NCBI RefSeq assembly: GCF_002797715.1
Contig: NZ_PGFF01000001.1
Span: 1,263,304-1,327,303, forward strand
Source: Diaminobutyricimonas aerilata
GTDB taxonomy: Bacteria > Actinomycetota > Actinomycetes > Actinomycetales > Microbacteriaceae
Direction of reading: 5' to 3'
DNA: 64,000 nucleotides
Position 1 is the first letter of the stretch. Every line of letters begins with the position of its first letter. The notes beneath the pieces were generated by a model. That model was not told the origin of the DNA. It saw nothing but the letters and a program-made list of their open reading frames with translations, and did not search any database. A program made the translations under genes and the position numbers. This document shows positions 28,556 through 36,895 of the stretch, piece by piece.

Positions 28556-28594
28556 CTGGTCGAGTAGGCGCGCGAAGCCGCCGTATCGAGACCC
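28556..28594. repeat. Dispersed palindromic repeat, copy A
   Basis: The unit begins CTGGTCGAGTAGGCGCGCG and ends CGTATCGAGACCC. Related copies are at 32775-32810 and, inverted, at 41317-41354. It lies in the recG-coaD gap. The family resembles short intergenic repeats common in Microbacteriaceae genomes. Confidence 0.75.
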
Positions 28595-28653
28595 GCCCGG
28601 CGCATCGCGGCGCGCGCTCAGGCTCGTGTCACGAAACGGTAACGCCGCCACGA

Positions 28654-28659
28654 TAGGGT
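28654..28659 (+). promoter_or_regulatory. -10 element for coaD, probably leaderless
   Basis: TAGGGT ends 6 bases before the ATG at 28666, and the intervening TTGAAC holds no ribosome site. Confidence 0.5.
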
Positions 28660-28665
28660 TTGAAC

Positions 28666-29151
28666 ATGAGTCGGATCGCCGTCGTTCCCGGGTCGTTCGA
28701 CCCCGTCACCCTCGGTCATCTCGACGTCATCGGACGGGCGGCCGGCATCTTCGACGAACTCCACGTCGTCGTGGTGCACAACCCGGCCAAGACGGCGCTG
28801 CTGCCGATCGCGCAACGCGTCGACCTCATCCGCGACTCCATCGCCGAGGCGAAGATCGAGGGCGAGATCGTCGTGACCTCGTGGAGCATGGGACTGCTTG
28901 TCGACTACTGCACGGATGTCGGCGCGAGCGTGCTCGTGAAGGGCATCCGCTCGCAGGTCGACGTCGCGTACGAGACGCCGATGGCGATCGTGAACCGCAA
29001 CCTCGCCGGCGTCGAGACGGTGTTCCTGCTGCCGAACCCGGCGAACGCCCACGTGTCGAGCTCTCTCGTGCGTCAAGTGGCCTCGCTCGGCGGCGACGTC
29101 GCGCCCTACGTGCCGCGCGCGGTCGCCGACTACCTGCAGCACGCCGACTGA
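28666..29151 (+). CDS. coaD: Pantetheine-phosphate adenylyltransferase
   Basis: 161 residues from the ATG at 28666; a TTG two codons earlier is less likely. It makes dephospho-CoA from 4'-phosphopantetheine and ATP. The nucleotidyltransferase motif [12 protein letters not shown] is at 9-20, and the second signature [12 protein letters not shown] and [12 protein letters not shown] are intact. In many Actinobacteria the yceD-rpmF genes follow closely; here they are about 30 kb away. Confidence 0.97.
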   Translation: MSRIAVVPGSFDPVTLGHLDVIGRAAGIFDELHVVVVHNPAKTALLPIAQRVDLIRDSIAEAKIEGEIVVTSWSMGLLVDYCTDVGASVLVKGIRSQVDVAYETPMAIVNRNLAGVETVFLLPNPANAHVSSSLVRQVASLGGDVAPYVPRAVADYLQHAD

Positions 29152-29155
29152 CTCG

Positions 29156-29221
29156 TCGCGCTACAGTTCCGCGCTTCAGCCATCGTTCTTTCGAGCGCGC
29201 GGACGCGCTTCTGTAGCGCGA
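29156..29221. repeat. Nested hairpin after coaD
   Basis: The outer arms TCGCGCTACAG (29156-29166) and CTGTAGCGCGA (29211-29221) pair perfectly. Inner arms CGCGCT (29170-29175) and AGCGCG (29194-29199) form a second stem. It probably ends or stabilises the coaD transcript. Confidence 0.65.
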
Positions 29222-29300
29222 TGGATGAGGGCGGCCTCCACGCCTGACGCGGGCCGGGCTCGGAGCGTCGTCGCAGGATGCGACGGAGCAGAATGGGCGT

Positions 29301-30320
29301 ATGACCCTCACCCTCGGATACAAGGCCTCCGCCGAGCAGTTCAACCCGCGTGAACTCGTCGAGATCGCGGTTGCCGCCGAAGCGCACGGCATGGAGAGCG
29401 TCGCCGTCAGCGACCACTTCCAACCGTGGCGTCACGAGGGCGGTCACGCGCCGTTCTCGCTCGCCTGGATGGCGGCCGTCGGCGAACGCACCTCGAGCAT
29501 CCGGATCGGCACCTCGGTGATGACGCCGACGTTCCGCTACAACCCGGCGGTGATCGCGCAGGCGTTCGCGACGCTCGGCTGCCTCTACCCGGGACGCATC
29601 ATGCTCGGCGTCGGCACCGGCGAGGCGCTCAACGAGATCGCGACAGGATTCCGGGGCGCCGGTGAGCAGGACTGGCCCGAGTTCAAGGAGCGTTTTGCGC
29701 GCCTGCGCGAGTCCATCCGCCTCATGCGCGAGCTGTGGACCGGAGACCGGGTGAACTTCGAGGGCGAGTACTACTCCACCCACGACGCGTCCATCTACGA
29801 CGTTCCCGAGGGCGGCATCCCCGTCTACATCGCCGCCGGCGGACCGGTCGTCGCGAAGTACGCGGGCCGCGCCGGCGACGGCTTCATCTGCACGTCCGGC
29901 AAGGGCATGGACCTCTACACCGAGAAGCTGCTGCCCGCCGTCGCCGAGGGCGCGGAGGCCGCCGGTCGCGACGCCGGCGCGATCGACCGGATGATCGAGA
30001 TCAAGCTCTCCTACGACACCGACCCCGATGTCGCGCTCGAGAACACCCGCTTCTGGTCGCCGCTCGCCCTGTCGAAGGAGCAGAAGCACGACATCACCGA
30101 CCCGATCGAGATGGAGAAGGCGGCGGATGCGCTGCCGATCGAGCAGATCGCGTCGCGCTGGATCGTCGGTTCCGACCCGGACGAGGTCGTCGAGGGCATC
30201 AAGCAGTACGTAGACGCGGGGCTCAACCACCTCGTGTTCCACGCGCCGGGACACGACCAGCGCCGCTTCCTCGAGCTCTTCGAGCGCGACCTCGCCCCGC
30301 GCCTGCGCGCCCTCGCGTAG
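29301..30320 (+). CDS. fgd: F420-dependent glucose-6-phosphate dehydrogenase
   Basis: 339 residues, very close in sequence to the mycobacterial enzyme. The opening [12 protein letters not shown], the active-site [18 protein letters not shown] with His39 and Trp43, and the [11 protein letters not shown] segment with Glu108 are all present. It oxidises glucose-6-phosphate and reduces F420 to F420H2, the hydride donor for the cell's F420-dependent enzymes. It stands on its own after coaD and upstream of further F420 genes. Confidence 0.96.
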   Translation: MTLTLGYKASAEQFNPRELVEIAVAAEAHGMESVAVSDHFQPWRHEGGHAPFSLAWMAAVGERTSSIRIGTSVMTPTFRYNPAVIAQAFATLGCLYPGRIMLGVGTGEALNEIATGFRGAGEQDWPEFKERFARLRESIRLMRELWTGDRVNFEGEYYSTHDASIYDVPEGGIPVYIAAGGPVVAKYAGRAGDGFICTSGKGMDLYTEKLLPAVAEGAEAAGRDAGAIDRMIEIKLSYDTDPDVALENTRFWSPLALSKEQKHDITDPIEMEKAADALPIEQIASRWIVGSDPDEVVEGIKQYVDAGLNHLVFHAPGHDQRRFLELFERDLAPRLRALA

Positions 30321-30363
30321 TCCCGTTCCCTGAGCCCGACGAAGCGAGCCGTCGCACGACCCG

Positions 30364-30403
30364 CTTCGACAGGCTCAGCGGCCGTTTCCTGAGCCTGTCG
30401 AAG
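30364..30403. repeat. Perfect 15-bp inverted repeat between convergent genes
   Basis: CTTCGACAGGCTCAG (30364-30378) and CTGAGCCTGTCGAAG (30389-30403) pair completely around a 10-base loop. A degenerate half copy (CCCTGAGCCCGACGAAG) lies just upstream near 30328-30344. The element sits between the 3' ends of fgd and the minus-strand gene and is a likely bidirectional terminator of a dispersed family. Confidence 0.8.
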
Positions 30404-30415
30404 GGAACCGTCGCG

Positions 30416-30916
30416 CTACTCGGCCGCCGCGGGCGTCCGGAAGCCGCTCACGTCGGCGTCGACGTGGATGACGGCGTCGACGAGCGACACGTCGCGCACC
30501 CGCACGCCTCCGACCCGTTCGTCGACCGCGCGCTGCACGTCGACGGACACCCGCGGGTCACCCTCGTCCGCGAACACGCGCACGAGCCCGTCGGGGAGCC
30601 CGGCGCGATCGAGCGCCGACTCGATCGGGCCGATGAGGTAGGGCACCAGCCGATGCGCCGGCAGTCCGCGGGCGTGCGCCGTGACGACGAACACCGCGAC
30701 CCCGTCCGCGAACTCCTCGAGCCGGGCGGCGACCTCGACCGTGCCGGCCGCCATCGCGGCGAGACGGAACCCGAAGGAGTCGCTCTCGATCTCGCGCAGG
30801 TCGATGTCGGCGTAGACCGTCGCGCCACTGCAGCGCAGGTCGCGCACGAGCGGCGGCAGCGTCGTCGCGGAGCGGACGACGGCGAGCCCTTCCGCGAACG
30901 GCAGTTCGATCCTCAT
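30416..30916 (-). CDS. Conserved-looking protein of unknown function
   Basis: 166 residues from the ATG at 30916 ([20 protein letters not shown]); a longer frame to 31060 overlaps the divergent gene and is rejected. The protein is soluble, acidic, without signal peptide or membrane segment, and looks like two repeated alpha-beta halves: [20 protein letters not shown] in the first and [15 protein letters not shown] in the second. No known family was recognised. It lies between two F420-dependent oxidoreductase genes on the opposite strand. Confidence 0.65.
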   Translation of the reverse strand: MRIELPFAEGLAVVRSATTLPPLVRDLRCSGATVYADIDLREIESDSFGFRLAAMAAGTVEVAARLEEFADGVAVFVVTAHARGLPAHRLVPYLIGPIESALDRAGLPDGLVRVFADEGDPRVSVDVQRAVDERVGGVRVRDVSLVDAVIHVDADVSGFRTPAAAE

Positions 30917-30972
30917 GAGCGTCCTTCCCGTGGGGTGCACGTCCGATGCTAGGCGGGCGGAAGAATGGAGCC

Positions 30973-31977
30973 ATGTCCCCGCGCCTCCGCATCGGCTACT
31001 CCGTGCCGCTCGAGCAGTTCCCGCCCGCCGAGGTGCTCGACCTCGCCGTGCACGCGGCACGGCACGGCTTCGACGGGGTGATGGCGGCCGACCAGTTCCA
31101 GCCGTGGACGCCGCGCCAGGGGCAGGCGCCGTTCGTCTGGAACATGCTCACCGCGCTCGCCGAGCGCACCGAGGGGGAGATCGGGCTCGGCGCGACGGCG
31201 CCGACCTTCCGCTGGCATCCGGCGACCGTCGCCCAGGCCTCGGCGACGCTCGCCGCGATGTACCCGGATCGGCACTGGCTCGGCATCGGCAGCGGGGAGG
31301 CGATCAACGAGCACATCGTGGGGGAGTACTGGCCGGAGGCGCCGGAACGCATCGCCCGGATGTTCGAGGCGGTCGACGTGATCAAGAAGCTGTTCGCGAG
31401 CGGCCTCGCGGGCAAGGACGTCAAGCACGCCGGACCGCACTTCCGCCTCGAGTCGACCCGGTTGTGGACGATGCCGCCGACCGCTCCGGAGATCCTCATC
31501 GCGACCGGCGGTCCCGTGACGGCACGGCGTGCCGGGAAGACCGCCGACGGGCTCATCACGATCGGCGCGCCGGTCGAGAAGCTGCGGACGCTCCTCACCC
31601 GTTTCGCGGAGGGCGCCCGCGAAGCGGGCAAGGATCCGGCGACGATGCCGAAAGTGCTGCAACTCGCCGTCAGCTGGGCGCCGACCGACGACGAGGCGAC
31701 GCGCAACGCCCTCACGGAATGGCCGATCGGCGGCCTGCGCGCCGGTCGGTCCGACATCCGCTCGCCGCACGAGTTCGAGCAGCTCGGGCGGATGGTGCGC
31801 GCCGAGGACTTCGAGGGCCGGTTGCTCGTGAGCTCCGACCTCGACGCCCATCGCGCGCACCTGCGTCAGTTCGCCGCGCTCGGCTTCGATCGCATCATGG
31901 TGCGGAACGTCGGCCGCAACCAGCGCGAATGGATCGAGACCTTCGGCCGCGCCGTGCTGCCGGCGGTGCTCGCATGA
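30973..31977 (+). CDS. LLM-class F420-dependent oxidoreductase, Fgd-like
   Basis: 334 residues from the ATG at 30973; an in-frame TTG at 30946 is less likely. It is a luciferase-like TIM barrel clearly related to Fgd ([45 protein letters not shown]). The position of the Fgd active-site His is Gln here (ADQFQPW), so it is unlikely to oxidise glucose-6-phosphate by the same route. The substrate is unknown. Its stop overlaps the cofE ATG (ATGA), tying it to F420 metabolism. Confidence 0.9.
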   Translation: MSPRLRIGYSVPLEQFPPAEVLDLAVHAARHGFDGVMAADQFQPWTPRQGQAPFVWNMLTALAERTEGEIGLGATAPTFRWHPATVAQASATLAAMYPDRHWLGIGSGEAINEHIVGEYWPEAPERIARMFEAVDVIKKLFASGLAGKDVKHAGPHFRLESTRLWTMPPTAPEILIATGGPVTARRAGKTADGLITIGAPVEKLRTLLTRFAEGAREAGKDPATMPKVLQLAVSWAPTDDEATRNALTEWPIGGLRAGRSDIRSPHEFEQLGRMVRAEDFEGRLLVSSDLDAHRAHLRQFAALGFDRIMVRNVGRNQREWIETFGRAVLPAVLA

Positions 31978-32756
31978 CCGCGCCGCGGCTGACCGCCTGG
32001 GCGGTCGACGGCATCCCGGAGGTGCACCCCGGCGACGACCTCGTCGCGCTCGTCGGCGACGCGCTTGCCGACGAGGGGATCGAGCACGGCGACATCGTCG
32101 CCGTCACGAGCAAGATCGTCAGCAAGGCCGAGGGACGCGTCGTCGCGGCGACCGACCGGGAGGACGCGATCACGGCGGAAACGGTGCGGCTCGTCGCCTC
32201 GCGCGTGCACCCGAACGGCGTCACCCGGATCGTCGAGAACCGGCTCGGACTCGTCATGGCCGCCGCCGGGGTCGACGCGTCGAACGTCGCCGAGGGCACC
32301 GTGCTGCTGCTGCCGGAGGACCCGGACGCGACGGCGCGCACACTCGCCTCCGCCTTGCGCACGCGCTTCGGCGTCGAGGTCGGCGTCGTCATCAGCGACA
32401 CCGCAGGCCGCCCCTGGCGTGACGGACAGACCGACATCGCGATCGGTGCCGCCGGCATCCGCGTGCTCGACGACCTGCGCGGCAGCACGGATGCGCACGG
32501 CCGCCGCCTCGACGTCACCGCCCCCGCGGTCGCCGACGAGATCGCCGCCGTCGCCGACCTCGTGAAGGGCAAGGCGAGCGGCCGCCCGGTCGCGGTGGTG
32601 CGCGGCCTCGGGCACCTCGTCGGTCCGGTCGACCTCCCGGGCGCCCGCGCCCTCGTCCGCACCGGCGAGAACGACATGTTCCGGATGGGCACGGCCGAGG
32701 CGATCGCGCTCGGCCGCCGCCTCGAACGCGAGTCGCGCGACGCGGACACCGAGTAG
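31974..32756 (+). CDS. cofE: Coenzyme F420-0:L-glutamate ligase, stand-alone
   Basis: 260 residues from an ATG overlapping the upstream LLM gene. It adds gamma-glutamates to F420-0 using GTP. Conserved segments are [32 protein letters not shown] and [21 protein letters not shown]. It matches only the CofE half of mycobacterial FbiB and lacks the C-terminal nitroreductase-like domain that reduces dehydro-F420-0. That activity would have to come from elsewhere if this organism uses the PEP route. Confidence 0.95.
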   Translation: MTAPRLTAWAVDGIPEVHPGDDLVALVGDALADEGIEHGDIVAVTSKIVSKAEGRVVAATDREDAITAETVRLVASRVHPNGVTRIVENRLGLVMAAAGVDASNVAEGTVLLLPEDPDATARTLASALRTRFGVEVGVVISDTAGRPWRDGQTDIAIGAAGIRVLDDLRGSTDAHGRRLDVTAPAVADEIAAVADLVKGKASGRPVAVVRGLGHLVGPVDLPGARALVRTGENDMFRMGTAEAIALGRRLERESRDADTE

Positions 32757-32774
32757 GCCGCTCGGCGTCTCCGC

Positions 32775-32810
32775 GGATCGAGTAGGCCGTTCACGGCCGA
32801 ATCGAGATCT
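32775..32810. repeat. Dispersed palindromic repeat, copy B
   Basis: The unit reads GGATCGAGTAGGCCG, then the hairpin GGCCGTTCACGGCC, and ends CGAATCGAGATCT. It lies at the left edge of the accessory block, between the convergent cofE and hydrolase genes. Confidence 0.7.
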
Positions 32811-32908
32811 CTCTGAGCGGGACCCGTGGTAGGTGTCTGCGGTAGGGAGGTCCCGATATCGGCGCCGGGTGCCCGTGGTGCATCGGACGAATCAGGTAGA
32901 GGGAGACC

Positions 32909-33673
32909 TCAAGCGAGGAACGCGGACACCATGGGCAGCACGAGATCGGGCCGGATGACCTCCAGGTGCTTGGTACCTGGAAGGATCGCCAGCTGCCCAT
33001 CCGGCACCGACTCCTTCATCTCGACCGCGTGCTCGAGACGGACGAAGTCGGTGTCACCGATGATGATGAGGACGGGCATGGTCAGCCCGGCGAGCTGCTC
33101 GGGGGACCACCCCTCGAACTCGTGCACTTCCGACTGCGCCTTCGGCACGAAGTCGAAGAAGCCGTCGGGGTTCGGGGCGACCTCGGCGTAGGCGGCGATC
33201 ATCGCGTTGCCCTGCTCCTCGGTCGGCATCCGTGGGGAATCGAGTTTCACGTCGGTGATGTCGGAGTAGTAGCCGACGCCCCTGGTCCGCCCGAAGTGCG
33301 ACGCGGCCAGCACCAGCCGGCGTACGCGCTCCGGCGCTCGCACGGCGACCTCGGTGGCGGTCAGTCCGCCGATACTGAAGCCGAAGAAGTCGGCCTCGCC
33401 GATGTCGAGGTGATCCATCAGCGCGAGAACGTCCTCGGCGCACTGCTGCAGCGTGAACGGGCGATCGCTGTCGGCCGTGTGGCCGTGCCCCTGCAGCTCG
33501 ATGCCGATCACGCGATGGTCGGTGCTCAAGGCCGGCAGGACCGCGTCGAAACTCAGGTGGAACGTGTACGCGCCGCCGTGGAGGAGGATGAGCGGCGTGC
33601 CCGGGTTGTCGGCCCCGTGGATCTCGTAATAGAGGGCGATGCCGTTGATCTCGGTGTAGGCGCCCTGCGTCAT
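32909..33673 (-). CDS. Alpha/beta hydrolase
   Basis: 254 residues from the ATG at 33673, chosen because GGAGGAGGAGA precedes it; an ATG at 33697 overlaps the stop of the upstream gene and remains possible. The oxyanion region LHGGAYTFHLSF, the nucleophile elbow GFSIGG with Ser100, the acid in GDTDFVRLEH and the histidine in GTKHLEV are visible. It resembles soluble carboxylic-ester or C-C bond hydrolases; the substrate is unknown. It follows the DHFR-like gene on the same strand, with overlapping or near-overlapping ends. Confidence 0.9.
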   Translation of the reverse strand: MTQGAYTEINGIALYYEIHGADNPGTPLILLHGGAYTFHLSFDAVLPALSTDHRVIGIELQGHGHTADSDRPFTLQQCAEDVLALMDHLDIGEADFFGFSIGGLTATEVAVRAPERVRRLVLAASHFGRTRGVGYYSDITDVKLDSPRMPTEEQGNAMIAAYAEVAPNPDGFFDFVPKAQSEVHEFEGWSPEQLAGLTMPVLIIIGDTDFVRLEHAVEMKESVPDGQLAILPGTKHLEVIRPDLVLPMVSAFLA

Positions 33674-33693
33674 TCCCGTCTCCTCCTCCTTGC

Positions 33694-34236
33694 TCATCGC
33701 TTGGGCACGTAGGCCAGGACCACGGTGCCGTTGCCGACCTCGGTCACGTTCGTCAGCTCGAGTCGGGTCGTGACCAGCCCTGAGAACAGCGACTCGCCGG
33801 CTCCGGCGACGAAGGGCGAAACGCTGAGATGCAGCTCATCGATCAGGCCCGCCTCGAAGAGCGCCCGGCTGAACGCGCCGTTGCCGTACTTGATAAGGGT
33901 GCCGTCGCCGGCGTCCTTGAGTCGCGCGACCGCCTCCACGGCGTCGCCTTCGAGAGGCTGCGCGTTCCAGCTGAAGTCGGTCAAGGATCTCGTCGCGACG
34001 TATTTCGGCAGCGGGTTGATTCTGTCGGCCACGTCCCCGGTGAGAGTCGGCCAGGTCTGGGCGAACCCCTCGTAGGTCTCCCGCCCGAGCACGATGCCCA
34101 CGGCCGAGGAGAGCAGCCCGAGCTGATAGGTGAAGTGCATCTCGCCGGGGACGATATCCTGCTGGCCCGCCCACCAGGCGTCGCCCGCTTGCTTCCCGTC
34201 GATGGACAGGTGGTCGTACTCGATCAGCTTGCTCAT
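33694..34236 (-). CDS. Dihydrofolate reductase / RibD C-terminal domain family protein
   Basis: 180 residues from the ATG at 34236; a TTG at 34281 would add 15 residues. The RibD_C/DHFR-like fold is seen in KLIEYDHLSIDGK, GRETYEGFAQTWP, KYVATRSLTDFSWNA and the nucleotide-binding KYGNGAFSRALFEAGLIDEL. These proteins bind NADPH and reduce varied substrates; true folate reduction is unlikely. It is cotranscribed with the hydrolase and lies 53 bases downstream of the AraC regulator gene. Confidence 0.88.
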   Translation of the reverse strand: MSKLIEYDHLSIDGKQAGDAWWAGQQDIVPGEMHFTYQLGLLSSAVGIVLGRETYEGFAQTWPTLTGDVADRINPLPKYVATRSLTDFSWNAQPLEGDAVEAVARLKDAGDGTLIKYGNGAFSRALFEAGLIDELHLSVSPFVAGAGESLFSGLVTTRLELTNVTEVGNGTVVLAYVPKR

Positions 34237-34289
34237 GCCCCGGAGTAAATCATCCGGCTGGTCGGCCGGTCTTGTATTCAAGCGAAGGC

Positions 34290-34982
34290 TTAGAAGGCGA
34301 CATATGTCTTGCCCGCCCTCAGCTCGAGCGGGGTCTGGCCGGTCGCCCAGCGCATCGCCCTGACGAGTTGCGGGTGGTCGTAGTACCCGCCCACGGCGAC
34401 GGCATCGGAGATCGATCCGCCCCGGATGAGCAACCGAGCCGCGCTCCGTGCGCGCTCGATACTCCCGAGTTTGCGACGTGAGAGCCCGACGGCTCCGCGG
34501 AACCGGATCTGCGCGGTCCGTTCCGACATGCCCCGCGGCCGCCCGCCGTGGCGGATGTCATCGATGAGCGGATCGAATACCAGCAGGCCGGCGTCGGCCA
34601 GCCGCCGGACGAAGACGTCCACATTCTGGACGGTCGGCATCTCCCACTCCACCTTGTCGAGCGCGATCCGGTTGCCCGGGAGAGTCGGCAGCAGCGCATC
34701 CTGCCGGTCGGCCAGGCGCATCGGCGGGAACCGCGGCCAGAAGGTGCCCATCCGCAGATCGACGCCGAAGAAGTCCCACCCCGCATCGCATCCCACCGGC
34801 GCGCTCGACTGCTCCGGTCCGCGCAGATGGACTGACGTCTCGCCCTCCGGGCTCCGGGCGAAGGCGATCATCGATGACGTCTTGACCGATGACGAGAACA
34901 CCATCTCGGCCTCGCACGTCGACCACCACACTCGCTGCACCATCGGCTCGTCGACGACGGCCTCGTTGAAGATCAGCGACAC
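34290..34982 (-). CDS. AraC-type transcriptional regulator
   Basis: About 230 residues if it starts at the GTG at 34982; the frame stays open to 35132 but that extension looks non-coding. The C-terminal 80 residues form the AraC helix-turn-helix pair: GLSRRKLGSIERARSAARLL and DHPQLVRAMRWATGQTPLEL. The N-terminal half (CDAGWDFFGVDLRMGTFWP) resembles the domain of small AraC proteins with cupin-like sensing parts. It lies upstream of the reductase and hydrolase genes on the same strand and probably controls them. Confidence 0.78.
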   Translation of the reverse strand: MSLIFNEAVVDEPMVQRVWWSTCEAEMVFSSSVKTSSMIAFARSPEGETSVHLRGPEQSSAPVGCDAGWDFFGVDLRMGTFWPRFPPMRLADRQDALLPTLPGNRIALDKVEWEMPTVQNVDVFVRRLADAGLLVFDPLIDDIRHGGRPRGMSERTAQIRFRGAVGLSRRKLGSIERARSAARLLIRGGSISDAVAVGGYYDHPQLVRAMRWATGQTPLELRAGKTYVAF

Positions 34983-35385
34983 GTCGCGGAGTTTAGGACG
35001 ATTCGGGAGGAAGGGCGTCGATTCGCGGAACGACGATTGGTGCTCGGACGGCGTCGACCGAGTCACCACCGATTCCCGTGCTGACGACGAGTACGACATC
35101 CGACCGACCCGGCCTCTGCGCCCGACGGGCATCCTGGGATGATCCCGAGATCAGGCAGCGGACCCCGGCGACGACCGCCTCGTCGCCGAGTGGCTGGAAT
35201 AGCTCGAGCACGGGGCAGACGGAGCAGCTGCAGTCCCGGGTCGTCGGGCTGCAGTTCCGCGTCCGTGAAACCCGCACGTTCGGCGACACAACGCGCGGCA
35301 CGGTTCGCCGGGCGGGTACGTCCGACGCGGCGATGGGCGTTTCATCGGGGTGGTCGAAGGTCGAGGCGTTCATGTCCACAACCCG
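34983..35385. other. 403-bp gap with only a weak open frame
   Basis: The minus strand has a 128-codon frame (34993-35379) whose first 85 codons show GC-rich third positions and a cluster of cysteines (RDCSCSVCPVLELF), then lose that bias. Other frames also show short protein-like pieces. No known domain was recognised, so this may be a small hypothetical gene, a decayed gene or spacer DNA. It separates the MFS gene from the AraC gene. Confidence 0.3.
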
Positions 35386-36759
35386 CTACGGGCGCCGCGG
35401 CGCCGCGACGACGACGAACACCGCGACCGCCAGCGCGACCACGGCCGCCGTCAGGTAGCCGCGCCCGAATCCGCCGTCGCCCGCGCCGAGGATGCTCGCC
35501 GCGGCGACGCTCGACACGAGCGCGGCCCCGATCGTGGCGCCGAACTCGTGGAACGTGCTGACGATCCCGGATGCGATGCCCGCCTCCTCGGGGGCGACCA
35601 CACCCAGCGCGGTCGCCGAGGCCACCACGAACGCGACACCCGTCCCGGCGGCCGCAATCGAGACCCCGGCGACGACCACGGCGACGCCGCCGCCGAGGGC
35701 GGCGACCAGCATCCCCACCGCCGCGATCAGCATCCCTGCCGTTCCGAGGGCCCGAGCCCCGGCCTTCCCGAGCACGCGGCCCGCGACCTGGGCGCCGACC
35801 ATCGTCGCGACCGCCACGGGCAGGAACAGCAGTCCGGTCACCAGCGCGCCGAGCCCTTCGTCCTCCTGCAGATAGAAGGTGCCGAGGAAGAGCATCATCA
35901 CCATGAGCGCGGTCGCCGCCGCGATGAGGGCGGTGCCGGTCGCCACGGGGCGGCGTGCGAGCATCCGGACCTGCATCAGGGGCACGCGGGCGGTCAGTTG
36001 GCGCGCGGTGAAGGCGACGTAGAGCACGACCGCGCCGCTCGCGCACCAGAGCACCACGGCGTCCAGCCACCCGGCGTCGCCGGCACGGATCAGCGCGAAG
36101 GTCAGCAACCCGGTGCCGGCGGTGACGAGCACGGCGCCGAGCACGTCGATCCGCCCCGCCGCTGCTCCGCGGGGGATGCGGGGCAGAAGGCGCTGGAGTG
36201 CGACGACCAGCACGACGCCGACCGGGATGTTCATGAAGAACATCCACGGCCACCCCGGTCCGCCCGCGAGCAGGCCGCCGAGCAGGGCCCCCAACGCGGC
36301 GCCAGCGCCGCCGAGCGCCGACCAGATGCCGAGCGCGCGGTTGCGCTCGTCGCCGTCGAAGGTGGTCACGACGACCGAAAGAGCGGCGGGCGACAGGAAC
36401 GCGGCGGACACGCCCTGCGCCACCCGCGCGGTGAGCAGCACCGTGCCGGAGTCGGCGAACCCAGCAGCCAGCGACGCGAGGACGAACGCGGTGAGGGCCG
36501 CAAGCACCACACGACGGGCGCCCATCAGGTCGACGATGCGGCCGCCGACGAGCAGCAGGCCTCCGAAGGCGAGCGTGTATCCGCTCACCACCCAGGTGAG
36601 CGCCTGGCGATCGAGACCCAGGTCGTCGCCGATGTGCGGAAGCGCAATGGCGACCACGGTCACGTCGACGATCAGCATCAGCTGGGCCACGCCGACCAGC
36701 CAAAGGATGCCCCAGCGATGGCGGAGCGGGTTGGGGGGCTGCGACACGTAGTGAGACAT
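35386..36759 (-). CDS. MFS drug-type exporter (DHA2-like)
   Basis: 457 residues with about 14 hydrophobic segments. Family motifs are LIVDVTVVAIALPHIGDDL in helix 1, TWVVSGYTLAFGGLLLVGGR with the loop 2-3 GRIVDLMGARR, and the antiporter-type GALLGGLLAGGPGW. This is the layout of proton-driven multidrug exporters of the EmrB/QacA type. No TetR or MarR gene is adjacent; the nearest regulators are AraC and the LuxR-type ATPase. It starts at 36759, facing away from the membrane-protein gene at 36896. Confidence 0.93.
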   Translation of the reverse strand: MSHYVSQPPNPLRHRWGILWLVGVAQLMLIVDVTVVAIALPHIGDDLGLDRQALTWVVSGYTLAFGGLLLVGGRIVDLMGARRVVLAALTAFVLASLAAGFADSGTVLLTARVAQGVSAAFLSPAALSVVVTTFDGDERNRALGIWSALGGAGAALGALLGGLLAGGPGWPWMFFMNIPVGVVLVVALQRLLPRIPRGAAAGRIDVLGAVLVTAGTGLLTFALIRAGDAGWLDAVVLWCASGAVVLYVAFTARQLTARVPLMQVRMLARRPVATGTALIAAATALMVMMLFLGTFYLQEDEGLGALVTGLLFLPVAVATMVGAQVAGRVLGKAGARALGTAGMLIAAVGMLVAALGGGVAVVVAGVSIAAAGTGVAFVVASATALGVVAPEEAGIASGIVSTFHEFGATIGAALVSSVAAASILGAGDGGFGRGYLTAAVVALAVAVFVVVAAPRRP

Positions 36760-36813
36760 GGGACTACCTCTCGTCGGGGTTCGCTTCGACCATCGCCGCC
36801 GGCGAGCCGGGTT

Positions 36814-36864
36814 GCATCCGACGAAAGTGCTAGACGGCTGTGGTCTACGTCATCTGTCGGATGC
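36814..36864. promoter_or_regulatory. Divergent promoter and operator region
   Basis: A 9-bp inverted repeat, GCATCCGAC (36814-36822) and GTCGGATGC (36856-36864), encloses a smaller one (TAGAC, 7 bases, GTCTA). The inner TAGAC arms could serve as -10 elements on each strand for the MFS gene and the operon starting at 36896. The symmetric outer arms suit a dimeric repressor. Confidence 0.5.
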
Positions 36865-36895
36865 GACCTCCGCACGACTCCGGGAGGCTGACGAC

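Noticed and set aside
34993-35379. 128-codon minus-strand frame after the MFS gene as a confident gene
   Set aside because: Only part shows coding bias and no domain was recognised, so it is listed as an ambiguous gap.
35078-35458. 126-codon plus-strand frame
   Set aside because: It runs into the antisense of the MFS gene and has Thr/Ser-rich composition without coding bias.
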